A stretch of DNA of 47,077 nt from DTKY01 sp037440765. GTDB lineage: Bacteria; Acidobacteriota; Terriglobia; Bryobacterales; Bryobacteraceae. The notes beneath the pieces were generated by a model. It made no database searches. It was not told the DNA's origin and was given only the letters and a program-made list of their open reading frames with translations. The DNA lies in NCBI GenBank assembly GCA_037440765.1, contig JBBITL010000031.1:1-47077 (forward strand). Reading direction: 5' to 3'. Position 1 is the stretch's first letter. Each line of letters opens with the position of its first letter. The position numbers and the translations under genes are program-made. This document shows, piece by piece, positions 9,307 to 18,047 of this stretch.

Positions 9307-10608
9307 ATGCTAGCCCTTCTCGGACTGTTGACCATCCTGGCGCTGCTGGGCGCCATCCTCAGCAAGCGGGTGTCTCCGCTGGTGGCGCTGATCGCGGTGC
9401 CCACCGTGGCGGCTCTGGCGGGCGGCTTCGGGCTGAAGACCAGCACCTTCGTCGTCCAGGGCATCCAGAGCGTCTCGCCCGTGGTGGGGATGTTCGTCTT
9501 CGCCATCCTGTACTTCGGCACTATGAGTGACGCCGGGATGTTCGATCCGGTGATCGATCGCATACTGGGCCTTGTGCGCGCCAGGCCCGCCCGCGTGGCG
9601 GTCGGGACGCTGGTGTTGGCGATGCTCGCGCACCTGGACGGCTCCGGGGCGACCACGTTTCTGATCACGGTCCCGGCGGTGCTTCCCCTCTACGACCGGC
9701 TGGGGATGGACAGGCGCGTGCTCGCCTGCGCGGCGGCCATGGGTGCGGGCGTGATGAACCTGCTGCCCTGGGGAGGGCCGACGCTCCGCGCGTCGGCTGC
9801 GCTCTCGATTCCTCTGACCAGCCTGTATAACCCGATGGTTCCCGCGCACGCCGTGGGGATATTGTTCGTCCTCGCTGCCGCCTGGCGGCTGGGCAAGAGG
9901 GAGGAGAAGCGGCTCGGCCTGGGGCGCCGGGATGGGGCGGAGCAGGGCATCCGGCGCGAACTCTCACCGGAGCAGGAGGCTCTGCGCCGGCCGGCGAACT
10001 TCTGGTACAACGTGGTGCTGACCGTCACGGTGATCGGCGCCATGGTCAGCGGCATGGTCGAGCCGGTGGTTGCTTTCATGCTCGGCCTGGTGCTGGCGCT
10101 GGTCGTCAACTACCGGTCAGCCGAGATGCAGCGGGCCAGGATCGAGTCGCACGCCAAGGCGGCGCTGCTGATGGCCGGGATTCTCCTGGCAGCGGGCGCC
10201 TTTACGGGGATCATGAGGGGGACGGGTATGCTCGACGCCATGGCCAAAGCGGCCGTGGGCGCGCTGCCAGGCCAGATGGCCGGCCACATTCCATTCGGCA
10301 TGGGCCTGCTGTCCATGCCGCTGAGCCTGCTGTTCGACCCCGACTCCTTCTACTTCGGAGTCCTGCCGGTGGTGGGCGAGGCGGTCCGGGCCTGGGGAAT
10401 ACCCCCGGTGCAGGTGGCCCAGGCCGCCCTGTTCGGGCAGATGACGACGGGCTTCCCTGTCAGCCCGCTCACTCCGGCCACCTTTCTGCTGGCCGGCCTG
10501 GCCCGCGTGGACCTGGCTGACCACCAGAGGTTCAGCATCCCCTACCTGTTTGCGGCCTCGGTCCTCATGACCCTGGCGGCGGCGGCTTTCGGCCTCTTTG
10601 CGGTCTGA
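9307..10608 (+). CDS. CitMHS-family carboxylate transporter
   Basis: This 433-residue inner-membrane protein has about 11-12 hydrophobic segments. It carries the CitMHS hallmarks: His-Leu-Asp-Gly-Ser-Gly-Ala-Thr-Thr-Phe-Leu-Ile-Thr near residue 110, and Asn-Leu-Leu-Pro-Trp-Gly-Gly-Pro-Thr near residue 155. Known members are proton (or metal-citrate) symporters for citrate and related carboxylates. The gene starts 25 bases after the CoA-transferase with a GGAGACAGGAG ribosome site. It is the last gene of the operon, so it probably supplies the acid used by the CoA-transferase. The convergent P-ATPase ends only 27 bases further on. Confidence 0.88.
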   Translation: MLALLGLLTILALLGAILSKRVSPLVALIAVPTVAALAGGFGLKTSTFVVQGIQSVSPVVGMFVFAILYFGTMSDAGMFDPVIDRILGLVRARPARVAVGTLVLAMLAHLDGSGATTFLITVPAVLPLYDRLGMDRRVLACAAAMGAGVMNLLPWGGPTLRASAALSIPLTSLYNPMVPAHAVGILFVLAAAWRLGKREEKRLGLGRRDGAEQGIRRELSPEQEALRRPANFWYNVVLTVTVIGAMVSGMVEPVVAFMLGLVLALVVNYRSAEMQRARIESHAKAALLMAGILLAAGAFTGIMRGTGMLDAMAKAAVGALPGQMAGHIPFGMGLLSMPLSLLFDPDSFYFGVLPVVGEAVRAWGIPPVQVAQAALFGQMTTGFPVSPLTPATFLLAGLARVDLADHQRFSIPYLFAASVLMTLAAAAFGLFAV

Positions 10609-10635
10609 ACTGATCCTTTTGCCGGTCAGAGGCCG

Positions 10636-12993
10636 TCACACGCGGACGTTGCGGAGCCGCAGAGCGTTGCTGGCCACGGAGACCGAACTGAGGCTCATGG
10701 CGGCCGCCGCGATCATGGGGCTCAACAACAGCCCGAAGACCGGATAGAGCGCGCCGGCCGCGATGGGCACGCCCAGGGCGTTGTACAGGAACGCAAAGAG
10801 GAGGTTCTCCCTGATATTGCGCATGGTGGCGCGGCTCAGACGGCGCGCACGGACGATGCCCCTTAGATCGCCCCTGACCAGGGTAACGCCGGCGCTTTCC
10901 ATCGCCACGTCCGTGCCGGCGCCCATGGCGATGCCGACCTGAGCCTGGGCCAGCGCCGGAGCGTCGTTGATCCCGTCCCCCGCCATAGCCACGAAGCGGC
11001 CCTCGTCCTGGAGTTTCTTGACGGCGTTGCGCTTGTCCTCCGGCAGCACTTCGGCCACCACGTCATCGATCCCCAGTTTCCCGGCCACGGCTTGCGCTGT
11101 CGTCCGGTTGTCGCCGGTTAACATCACGATGCGGATGTTCTCCGCGCGCAACTGCCGGATGGCATCCGCGGAAGTGGCCTTAACGGGATCCTCAACCCCG
11201 ATCAGTCCGGCAAGCTGGCCGCCGGCCGCCACGAACATGACCGTCTGGCCGTCGGCGCGCATGGCCTCGGCCTCCTCCGCCAGGCCGCCCGTCTGCACGC
11301 CGGCGTCTTCCATCAGCCACCGGTTGCCCAGGAGCACTTCGCTCCCATCCACCCGCGCTTTGACGCCCTTGCCGGTGACTGACTCAAAGTGGCCGGCGGG
11401 AGCGGGCCGGATGCCGCGCTCTTCCGCGCCCGCCACGATGGCGGCGGCCAGCGGATGCTCGCTTGCGCGCTCGATGCCGGCGGCGAAGCGGAGCACGCCG
11501 CTTTCCGTGAAGCCCGGTGCGGGCCGCACGGCAACCAGTTTCGGCTTGCCCTCGGTGAGGGTGCCGGTCTTGTCCACCACCAGCGTATCCACCTTGCGCA
11601 GGCTCTCGATGGCCTCGGCGTTCCTGAACAGCACGCCCATGGTGGCGCCCTTGCCCGTGGCCACCATGACGGACATCGGTGTCGCCAGCCCCAGGGCGCA
11701 CGGACAGGCGATGATCAGCACCGCCACCGCGGAGACCAGAGCGTGCGCCATCCGCGGCTCCGGTCCGACCAGGGCCCAGATGATGAATGTCAGCATCGAG
11801 GCCGCCACAACGGCAGGGACGAAATAGCCCGCCACCTGGTCCGCCAGTCTCTGAACGGGCGCCCGGCTCCTCTGGGCCTCGGACACCATCCGCACAATCC
11901 GGGCAAGCAGCGTGTCTGAGCCGACGCGCTCCGCCCGCATCAGCAGCGAGCCGGTTCCGTTCACCGTTGCTCCCGTGACCCGGTCACCCGCTCGTTTCTC
12001 CGCGGGGATCGGCTCGCCGGTGATCATGGATTCGTCAACGCTGCTCAAGCCCTCTGTTACTACGCCGTCCACCGGAACCTTCTCCCCCGGCCGGACGCGC
12101 AGGAGATCGCCTGCCTGGATCTGGTCGAGCGGGACGTCGGTCTCCGAGCCGTCCTCGCGCACCAGGCGCGCGGTCTTCGGCGCCAGAGCCAGCAACGCCC
12201 TGATGGCGGCGCCCGTCCGGCTGCGCGCCTTCAACTCCAGGACCTGTCCCAGAAGAACCAGAGTGACAATAACGGCGGCGGCCTCGAAGTAGACCGCGAC
12301 TGCCCCGCCGTGGCTGCGGAAGGGCTCGGGAAACACGCCCGGCGCCAGCGTGGCCACCAGGCTGTACAAGTAAGCCACCGACACACCAAGGCCGATGAGC
12401 GTGAACATGTTGAGGCTGCGGTTCACGATGGACTGCCAGCCGCGGACGAAGAACGGCCAGCCTCCCCACAGGACCACCGGCGTGCCGAGGAGCAGTTGGA
12501 CCCACGCCCAGGCGCCCGCCGGAGCCAGCCGCCCGAGCGGCTGAGCGGGGATCATTTCGCCCATGGCGATCGCGAGAACCGGCACCGTCAAGGCCAGGCT
12601 GACCCGGAAGCGCCGCTGCATCTCCGCAAGCTCCGGATTGTCCCCCTCCTCGGCCGCGATCATCACTGGCTCCAGCGCCATCCCGCAGGCCGGACAACTT
12701 CCGGGCCCGCTGCTCACGACCTCCGGATGCATCGGGCAGGTGTGCTGGCCGGACGCTGCCGCCGGATGCGCGGCCGGTCCCTGCGCCAGGTACCGGTCCG
12801 GATCGCCTCTGAACTTCTCGAGGCAATGAGCGCAGCAGAAGTAGTGCGTCTGCCCGCCGAACGAGGTGGAGTGTTTGGCCGCGGCCGCGTCCACGCTCAT
12901 GCCGCAGACCGGGTCGCGGAACTGCGGCCCCGGCGCGGTTCCGCCCCGCGGCGTGAAGAGCCGCAATTCCGGATGCTGCATCCCAGCCCCCAT
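10636..12993 (-). CDS. Cu-type heavy-metal P1B ATPase with YHS and metal-binding N-terminal domains
   Basis: This is a metal-exporting ATPase of about 785 residues. The ATG at 12993 has a GGGAGA site upstream; an in-frame GTG at 13041 would add 16 residues. The N-terminus lacks the usual HMA (ferredoxin-like) domain. Instead it has a YHS domain (Asp-Pro-Val-Cys-Gly-Met, then a Cys-Cys-Ala-His-Cys patch) and a heavy-metal-binding domain (Thr-Cys-Pro-Met-His-Pro ... Cys-Pro-Ala-Cys-Gly-Met). The core shows Cys-Pro-Cys-Ala-Leu-Gly in the transport helix, Asp-Lys-Thr-Gly-Thr, Ser-Glu-His-Pro and Gly-Asp-Gly-Ile-Asn-Asp. The CPC motif and the Met/Ser-rich last helices point to Cu(I) or Ag(I). It appears monocistronic, and no metal regulator is visible next to it. 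Confidence 0.92.
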   Translation of the reverse strand: MGAGMQHPELRLFTPRGGTAPGPQFRDPVCGMSVDAAAAKHSTSFGGQTHYFCCAHCLEKFRGDPDRYLAQGPAAHPAAASGQHTCPMHPEVVSSGPGSCPACGMALEPVMIAAEEGDNPELAEMQRRFRVSLALTVPVLAIAMGEMIPAQPLGRLAPAGAWAWVQLLLGTPVVLWGGWPFFVRGWQSIVNRSLNMFTLIGLGVSVAYLYSLVATLAPGVFPEPFRSHGGAVAVYFEAAAVIVTLVLLGQVLELKARSRTGAAIRALLALAPKTARLVREDGSETDVPLDQIQAGDLLRVRPGEKVPVDGVVTEGLSSVDESMITGEPIPAEKRAGDRVTGATVNGTGSLLMRAERVGSDTLLARIVRMVSEAQRSRAPVQRLADQVAGYFVPAVVAASMLTFIIWALVGPEPRMAHALVSAVAVLIIACPCALGLATPMSVMVATGKGATMGVLFRNAEAIESLRKVDTLVVDKTGTLTEGKPKLVAVRPAPGFTESGVLRFAAGIERASEHPLAAAIVAGAEERGIRPAPAGHFESVTGKGVKARVDGSEVLLGNRWLMEDAGVQTGGLAEEAEAMRADGQTVMFVAAGGQLAGLIGVEDPVKATSADAIRQLRAENIRIVMLTGDNRTTAQAVAGKLGIDDVVAEVLPEDKRNAVKKLQDEGRFVAMAGDGINDAPALAQAQVGIAMGAGTDVAMESAGVTLVRGDLRGIVRARRLSRATMRNIRENLLFAFLYNALGVPIAAGALYPVFGLLLSPMIAAAAMSLSSVSVASNALRLRNVRV

Positions 12994-13130
12994 GCGCCGT
13001 GATCTCCCAGTCACGATGACCTTGCAGTTTGAGTGTCGCACGATTCATAGGCCTTGATCTGCCGCGTGGAAGGGTACAACATCTTAGAGGAGCCTCGGGC
13101 GGACCGGAGAGGCTGCGATAAGGAGGGCAT

Positions 13131-14243
13131 GTGATCATCGGAGTGCCGAAGGAAGTCAAGGAGAGCGAGACGCGCGTGGGCCTGGTTCCCAGCGGCGTGG
13201 TGGCCCTGCGCGACGCCGGCCATACGGTGCTGGTGGAGGCCGGTGCGGGGCTTGGCAGTTCGATTCCCGACAGCGACTACGCCGAGGCGGGCGCGTCCAT
13301 GGTCTTGCCGGCGGCGGAGGTGTGGGGGGCGGCGGACCTCGTTGTGAAGGTCAAGGAACCGCAGGCCTCCGAGTACCCGCTGCTGCGGCCGGGTCTGACA
13401 CTGTTCACTTATCTTCACCTGGCGCCGTTGCCTGAGTTGACCAGCCGCCTGCTGGAGTCCGGTGTAAGCGCCGTGGCCTACGAGACAATCCGGGAGCCGG
13501 ATGGCTCGCTGCCGCTGCTGACCCCCATGAGCGAAGTCGCGGGACGCCTGGCGGTTCAGTCGGGCGCGCAATTCCTGGAAGCGCCACGCGGCGGGCGCGG
13601 GGTGCTGCTCGGCGGGGTGCCCGGAGTGGCGCCGGGCAACGTGCTGATTCTCGGAGGCGGGGTGGTAGGCCACAATGCGGCGAAAGTGGCCTACGGAATG
13701 GGCGCCCACGTCACCATCATCGACAGGGACCTCAACCGGCTGCGCCAGATAGACGACATCTACAACAGCCAGGTCCTGACGCTGGCCTCCAACACCTGGA
13801 CCATCCGGGAGAGCCTTCGCCAGGCTGACCTTGTCATCGGCGCCGTGCTGATCCCCGGCGCGGCGGCCCCCAAGCTGGTCAAGCGCGACATGCTTCCCGC
13901 CATGAGGCGCGGCGCGGTCATGGTGGACGTGTCCATCGACCAGGGCGGGTGCCTGGAAACCTCTCGGCCCACCACCCACTCCTCACCGGTATATGCCGTG
14001 GACGGGATTCTCCACTACTGCGTCACGAACATGCCCGCGGCCGTGCCGCACACCTCCACGCTGGCGCTGACCAACGCCACGACCCAGTATCTGCTGACCC
14101 TGGCCAGCGAGGGCCTCGAGGAAGCCTGCAAGGGCAGCGCCGCTCTGCGCGAGGGGGTGAACACCTACCGCGGGCACGTCACACATCCCGGCGTGGCCGA
14201 GTCGCAGGGCAGGCCTTACAGGGATGTTCTTACCTTGATGTAA
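13131..14243 (+). CDS. ald: alanine dehydrogenase
   Basis: This 370-residue NAD-dependent enzyme interconverts L-alanine and pyruvate plus ammonia. R15, K75, H96 (Tyr-Leu-His-Leu-Ala) and D270 fall exactly at the active-site positions known from Mycobacterium Ald. The NAD-binding glycine loop is Leu-Gly-Gly-Gly-Val-Val-Gly, about residues 174-180. The GTG start follows AAGGAGGGC at ideal spacing; the overlapping ATG at 13129 is immediately followed by a stop. The gene is divergent from the P-ATPase and convergent with murB. Confidence 0.95.
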   Translation: MIIGVPKEVKESETRVGLVPSGVVALRDAGHTVLVEAGAGLGSSIPDSDYAEAGASMVLPAAEVWGAADLVVKVKEPQASEYPLLRPGLTLFTYLHLAPLPELTSRLLESGVSAVAYETIREPDGSLPLLTPMSEVAGRLAVQSGAQFLEAPRGGRGVLLGGVPGVAPGNVLILGGGVVGHNAAKVAYGMGAHVTIIDRDLNRLRQIDDIYNSQVLTLASNTWTIRESLRQADLVIGAVLIPGAAAPKLVKRDMLPAMRRGAVMVDVSIDQGGCLETSRPTTHSSPVYAVDGILHYCVTNMPAAVPHTSTLALTNATTQYLLTLASEGLEEACKGSAALREGVNTYRGHVTHPGVAESQGRPYRDVLTLM

Positions 14244-14245
14244 GC

Positions 14246-14285
14246 GCGGGCTGCCGGAACCGGCAGAAGGGATCACGCAGCCCGC
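14246..14285. terminator. candidate bidirectional terminator between ald and murB
   Basis: The 43-base gap between convergent ald and murB contains an inner hairpin (TGCCGG-AA-CCGGCA, 14252-14265). This is enclosed by outer arms GCGGGCTGC (14246-14254) and GCAGCCCGC (14277-14285), so two alternative or nested stems can form. No clear U-tract is present. The position makes termination of both genes plausible. Confidence 0.4.
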
Positions 14286-14286
14286 T

Positions 14287-15246
14287 TCAGGCGGGCTCCG
14301 CCATGCCGATGAACTGCACCTCTGCCTCGAGTTCCAGGCCGAACCGCTCGCGAACGCGGCGCTTCAGCTCCGAAATGAGGCCGCAGAGTTCCAGCGCCGT
14401 GCCCCCGCCGGCGTTGTAGATCAGGTTGCCGTGGTAATCCGCCACGCGCATGCCGCCCAGGGCCATGCCCCGGGCCCCCGCGCGCTCCAGGAACCAGCCG
14501 GCGGCGATTTTCCCCTCCCGCACCGCCTCGGATGGCACCTGCCCGGCGACATGAGCAGGCAACTGCCCGGCCAGCAGGTTCTTGAAGATGCTGCCGGCGC
14601 ACTTCATCGCGGGAGGGAACTTGCTGTCGCGTATGGCCGCGATTTCGTCCGCCACGCGCCGGAGTTCAGCCGGGCCGGCGTTGCCCAGTTCCAGTTCCGC
14701 CGAGAGAATGATCCAGTCTTTACGGCGCTTGAACACGCTGTCCCGATACCGGAACCCGCATTCGTGGCCGGCGAGAGCGCAGGGAGGGCCGCCGCCGGTG
14801 AAGTTCACCCGCACGATTCTCTCGGAGATGGAATGTCCGTAAGCCCCCGCGTTCCCGTGGACGGCCGCGCCCACCCAGCCCGGGATGCGCGTGAGCGTCT
14901 CCAGTCCCTTGAGGCCGCGCTCCACAGTGAAGTCGACCAGAGCCTGAAGTTCAGCGCCGGCGTCCGCGGTCACTCGCGTGCCGTCAGCCGCAATACGGCT
15001 GGCCGTGTAGCGCAGCACGATTCCCGGAAACCCCTCGTCGGCCGCCACCAGGTTGGTGCCGCCGCCGATCACCACCACGGGCTTTCCGCTCCGGCGCGCT
15101 ACCGCCAGGGCCGCAGCCAGGCTTCCGGCGTCGCCGGTTTCCACGAGCAGTTCGGCCGGTCCTCCGATCCCGAACCGCGTGAATGCTGCCAGCGGCGCTT
15201 CGCCCCGGACTTCGAGCAGGGGAATGCCGGTGAAGTCCGGAGTCAT
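14287..15246 (-). CDS. murB: UDP-N-acetylenolpyruvoylglucosamine reductase
   Basis: This is a 319-residue FAD enzyme of peptidoglycan precursor synthesis; it reduces UDP-GlcNAc-enolpyruvate to UDP-MurNAc. The FAD-binding N-terminal half shows Phe-Gly-Ile-Gly-Gly-Pro-Ala and Val-Ile-Gly-Gly-Gly-Thr-Asn-Leu. Next come Ile-Pro-Gly-Trp-Val-Gly-Ala-Ala-Val-His-Gly-Asn-Ala-Gly-Ala-Tyr and the catalytic-serine motif Cys-Ala-Gly-Ser-Ile-Phe-Lys-Asn. The C-terminal Glu is in Glu-Val-Gln-Phe-Ile-Gly. The ATG at 15246 overlaps the stop of the upstream lactonase-like gene (TGATG), so translational coupling is likely. A GTG one codon earlier is possible. Confidence 0.95.
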   Translation of the reverse strand: MTPDFTGIPLLEVRGEAPLAAFTRFGIGGPAELLVETGDAGSLAAALAVARRSGKPVVVIGGGTNLVAADEGFPGIVLRYTASRIAADGTRVTADAGAELQALVDFTVERGLKGLETLTRIPGWVGAAVHGNAGAYGHSISERIVRVNFTGGGPPCALAGHECGFRYRDSVFKRRKDWIILSAELELGNAGPAELRRVADEIAAIRDSKFPPAMKCAGSIFKNLLAGQLPAHVAGQVPSEAVREGKIAAGWFLERAGARGMALGGMRVADYHGNLIYNAGGGTALELCGLISELKRRVRERFGLELEAEVQFIGMAEPA

Positions 15247-16409
15247 CACAGTGCGGGCACGAACACTACCGCGGTCGGCTCGGGCGAGTCTTCAATTATC
15301 CGGCCCGTGGGGGTCAGCCGGCCGGTTCTGGCGTCCACCCGGAACAGCACGATGTTATGCGAGTCCTGGTTGGCCGCGAACAGGTAGGCGCCTGTGGGGT
15401 CGATGGCGAAGTTGCGCGGGGTCCTGCCCTGCGTGGACACGTGCTCGACCGGGGTGAGCGTCCCCTTGTCCGGGTCTATTGAGAACACCGCTATGCTGTC
15501 GTGGCCGCGGTTGGATGCGTACACGAACCTGCCGGCGGCGTCAACCACAACCTCGGCCGATGAGGAGCGGCCGGTGAAGTCCGCCGGGAGCGTCGGCACG
15601 GTCTGGAGTCCGGCCATGACCCCTTTGTCAGCCTGGTAGCTGAAAGCCGTCACCGTGTTCGCCAGTTCGTTCACCACGTAAACGTATCTCCCCGTGGGGT
15701 GGAAGGCGAAATGCCGCGCGCCGGCGCCCGGAGCGACCATGGCCGCGGGCGGATCGTTGGGAATGAGCGTGCCCTTGGCCGGGTCGAATCGATAGACAAG
15801 GACCTGGTCGAGGCCCAGGTCCGCTGCCAGGACGAAGCGGTTATCCGGCGAGGGCCGGATGCAGTGCGCGTGCGGGCCAGCCTGACGCCGCGGGTTCACA
15901 CTGGAACCCTGGTGTTGAACGAATGCCGTGGCCTCGCCCAGCCTGCCGTCCGGCTGTATGGGAAGCACGGCCACGCTGCCGCTGCCGTAGTTGGCGAGCA
16001 GCAGCGACCTGCCGGTCGGGTCCACGGCCAGGTGGCAGGGCCCGCGTCCCACCGCCGAAGCCCGGTTCAACAGGGTGAGCCGGCCTGTCTTGCGGTCCAT
16101 GGCGAAGGCGCTGATGTTGCCGGGCTTGCCCGGTTCCGGCTTGAACTCGTTCTCGTTGACGGCGTACATGTATTGCAGCTCCGGATGCACCGCAATCCAG
16201 GAGGGGTTCGGCGTTTCAGAAGCCAGACCGAGCGGGGTGACCGTCCCGCTTGAGGGTTGGAAGCGGTAGGCGTAGATGCCCTTGCTCTTGCTGCGGGTGT
16301 TGGTGCCGACGTATACGATGTACTCACCACCGCCGGCCGGCGCCGGCAGGCCCATGCCGGCTGCCAGACAGCCCAGAACGCCAAGCGCCACCAGCGCGGC
16401 CTTTCCCAT
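15246..16409 (-). CDS. exported lactonase-family beta-propeller protein (6-phosphogluconolactonase-like)
   Basis: This 387-residue protein begins with a signal peptide (Met-Gly-Lys-Ala then a hydrophobic stretch ending near Ala-Gly-Gly-Gly-Glu). The rest is a seven-bladed propeller of the YbhE/lactonase family. The recurring blade pattern His-Pro-(Thr)-Gly-Arg-Tyr/Phe-Val-Tyr-Val/Ala-Asn is visible (Asp-Pro-Thr-Gly-Arg, His-Pro-Thr-Gly-Arg-Tyr-Val-Tyr, Asp-Ala-Ala-Gly-Arg-Phe-Val-Tyr). Cytoplasmic YbhE hydrolyses 6-phosphogluconolactone. An exported member is unlikely to see that substrate, so the true role is open; muconate or other lactones, or no catalysis, are all possible. It is coupled to murB by an overlapping stop/start. 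Confidence 0.82.
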   Translation of the reverse strand: MGKAALVALGVLGCLAAGMGLPAPAGGGEYIVYVGTNTRSKSKGIYAYRFQPSSGTVTPLGLASETPNPSWIAVHPELQYMYAVNENEFKPEPGKPGNISAFAMDRKTGRLTLLNRASAVGRGPCHLAVDPTGRSLLLANYGSGSVAVLPIQPDGRLGEATAFVQHQGSSVNPRRQAGPHAHCIRPSPDNRFVLAADLGLDQVLVYRFDPAKGTLIPNDPPAAMVAPGAGARHFAFHPTGRYVYVVNELANTVTAFSYQADKGVMAGLQTVPTLPADFTGRSSSAEVVVDAAGRFVYASNRGHDSIAVFSIDPDKGTLTPVEHVSTQGRTPRNFAIDPTGAYLFAANQDSHNIVLFRVDARTGRLTPTGRIIEDSPEPTAVVFVPAL

Positions 16410-16781
16410 ACGCTGTCAGTATAGCCACCTGGAACACCCACCACAAAGGCACGAAGACTCAAATACTACTGTGTGATAAGCGAAGCACGCCACAAAAGGG
16501 GCAACGCGGCAGCTGCCGGAGCAGGAAGGCCCCGATCGTCCTGCGCAGCGCGGCAATGGAGCGAGGTTCAGGCCGTGCACAGGCGGGCGGGGCGCCCGCG
16601 CGGTTGGCGGTTGGCCGGAGGCCGCGGGCAGCAGCAAGCAGCCGCTTTTCCGGGGGGGCCAGGAATCCCGATGGGCAGGCCGGATTCGCACGGCGGCTTG
16701 CGACGGGCCTCCTGGCCTGTCAAGGCCTTCTTAAGCAGCCTGCTGGCTCAAACCCCCCGCTCAGGGGCCGATAACCAAGCT
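16410..16781. other. intergenic region, divergent, with repeat scraps
   Basis: No convincing gene lies here between the divergent lactonase-like gene and the first small exported protein. An open frame runs through it from 16473 but has no family features. It contains a tandem-like ACCACAAAGGCACGAAG stretch near 16440-16457, of the kind scattered through many environmental genomes, and one copy of the 36-base repeat described separately. Confidence 0.6.
16710..16745 (+). repeat. dispersed 36-base repeat, copy 1
   Basis: Begins TCCTGGCCTGTCAAGGCCTT and ends AGCAGCCTGCTG. It matches 32 of 36 bases of an inverted copy at 33123-33158. Both copies lie in intergenic DNA. Confidence 0.7.
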
Positions 16782-17294
16782 GTGAGGCTCCCGGCGATCG
16801 TGGCGTGCGTCATCGCCGCGGCGTGGCTGTCGATCGGGCTTCGTGCGCAGAGAAACGGCGCCACGGAGTTGCTGCTGCGCGTTGAGCCCGACGCTCATCT
16901 CAGCCCCTTGCGGGTTACGCTGCGGCTACATCTCGACCCGGCCCCAAACCCGCACCAGGCGCGCCAGACGGAGCTCATCACCGCCCGCGTCCGTGCTCTG
17001 CCCGGCCAGCGCATCCGGTTGCTGGCGCGCGCCTCCCCGCTCGCCGGCCCTGCCGGCGGCGTGCCGGCGTCCCGGCTTCAATGGTCGGGAAAAACCATCG
17101 CTGCGGCTTCCCAGGCGGGCCAGGCCGTCTGCGGCAGCGGCGGTTTCCTGGAGGGCGAACCGAGTGACCTCATCCATGGATGGACCCGGTCAGGCGCGGT
17201 CACCTGCGAGATCACCTTCTCGCTGACCGGGACCGGCCATCTCCCCGCGGGCCTCTACACCGGGGTTGTGGATCTTGCTGTCCGCACCGAGTAG
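16782..17294 (+). CDS. small exported beta-rich protein, first gene of chaperone-usher-like cluster
   Basis: No family is recognised. The GTG at 16782 gives 170 residues with a clean signal peptide (Val-Arg-Leu-Pro then a hydrophobic run, likely cut after Leu-Arg-Ala). The frame extends upstream to 16473, but that part is low-complexity and overlaps a dispersed repeat, so it was not included. The mature part is predicted as beta strands. It ends in Gly-Leu-Tyr-Thr-Gly-Val-Val-Asp-Leu-Ala-Val-Arg, resembling the last strand of fimbrial or spore-coat-U-type subunits. Two Cys residues (one in Val-Cys-Gly-Ser, one in Thr-Cys-Glu-Ile) could form a disulfide. It stands 160 bases before the next cluster gene, so it may have its own transcript. 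Confidence 0.6.
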   Translation: MRLPAIVACVIAAAWLSIGLRAQRNGATELLLRVEPDAHLSPLRVTLRLHLDPAPNPHQARQTELITARVRALPGQRIRLLARASPLAGPAGGVPASRLQWSGKTIAAASQAGQAVCGSGGFLEGEPSDLIHGWTRSGAVTCEITFSLTGTGHLPAGLYTGVVDLAVRTE

Positions 17295-17454
17295 CGAACA
17301 CGGGCATTGCCACGCCTTATGATTTGGGCCCCCGAGTGCTACCCTCCCAACACCCGAATAGCCCACTGCTTACCAAAGAAAACAGAAGAAATAGCCAGCG
17401 GTGAGTATCGGAGACATGCACATTCTGGTGCAGAATCGATCTTAGAGGCAGGTC

Positions 17455-18039
17455 ATGCTTAAGAGCAGCAAGCTGCTGAGCCACCAATCACCAGCCCGCT
17501 CGGGGCGAGCTGGCCTGTCCGCTCTGGTGTTTCTCGCGGGATTCGCGCTGGCGGCGCCAGCCAGCGCGGACACCGGCACAGCGACGCAGAACGTCTCGGT
17601 GGTGCTCAACTCCGCCGGCAAGGTCTCGGTGCCCGCGGGATTCAGCCTCGCCGCGACCGGCACGACTTTCAACGCGTATCTGGGGGCGCTGACGGTGAGC
17701 TACAGGTTCCGCACGGCGCCCTCGGGAAGCGGTTCGATCACGCTGCGCGCCGGCGCCGACTTCTCACCCGGGGGCGGCCCGGCCATCAGCAGCGGCGCGT
17801 TGCTCTACACCTGCGGAGGCGCGGGCCTGGGCACGCCCTGCTCCGGCGCGCAGACCGTCAGCACGGCCTCCTCCACCGGCGTAGTCCAGATCCCGGGCGG
17901 AGTCTGCACCGGGGGCGGTGGCTCGTGCAGCGTTTCGGACCCTGCAACCGTCCAGCTTCAGTTCACACTGGACAACTCGCCCCAGTTTCAAACCGGCGGC
18001 TATTCATCTTCCCTGACTGTTACAGTAAGCACCCTATAG
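17455..18039 (+). CDS. exported pilin-like subunit, paralogue 1
   Basis: This 194-residue protein has a long signal peptide ending Ala-Pro-Ala-Ser-Ala before Asp-Thr-Gly. The mature part is Ser/Thr/Gly-rich beta structure. It shares a clear signature with the next gene: Ala-Asp-Phe-Ser-Pro, Gly-Gly-Pro, Tyr-Thr-Cys, a short gap, Cys-Ser-Gly-x-Gln-Thr, then a final Phe/Tyr-Gln-Thr-x-x-Tyr-Ser with alternating Val/Thr. The two Cys probably form a disulfide. The C-terminal alternating strand is what a chaperone-bound, donor-strand-type subunit would have. There is no recognised family name. Eight bases separate it from the paralogue. The structural-subunit role is inferred from the neighbouring PapD-like chaperone. 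Confidence 0.75.
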   Translation: MLKSSKLLSHQSPARSGRAGLSALVFLAGFALAAPASADTGTATQNVSVVLNSAGKVSVPAGFSLAATGTTFNAYLGALTVSYRFRTAPSGSGSITLRAGADFSPGGGPAISSGALLYTCGGAGLGTPCSGAQTVSTASSTGVVQIPGGVCTGGGGSCSVSDPATVQLQFTLDNSPQFQTGGYSSSLTVTVSTL

Positions 18040-18047
18040 AAAAACCC

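Noticed and set aside
16473..16781. Upstream half of the 273-codon frame ending at 17294
   Set aside because: It is low-complexity Arg/Gly/Ala sequence that runs through a dispersed repeat; a signal peptide starts only at 16782.
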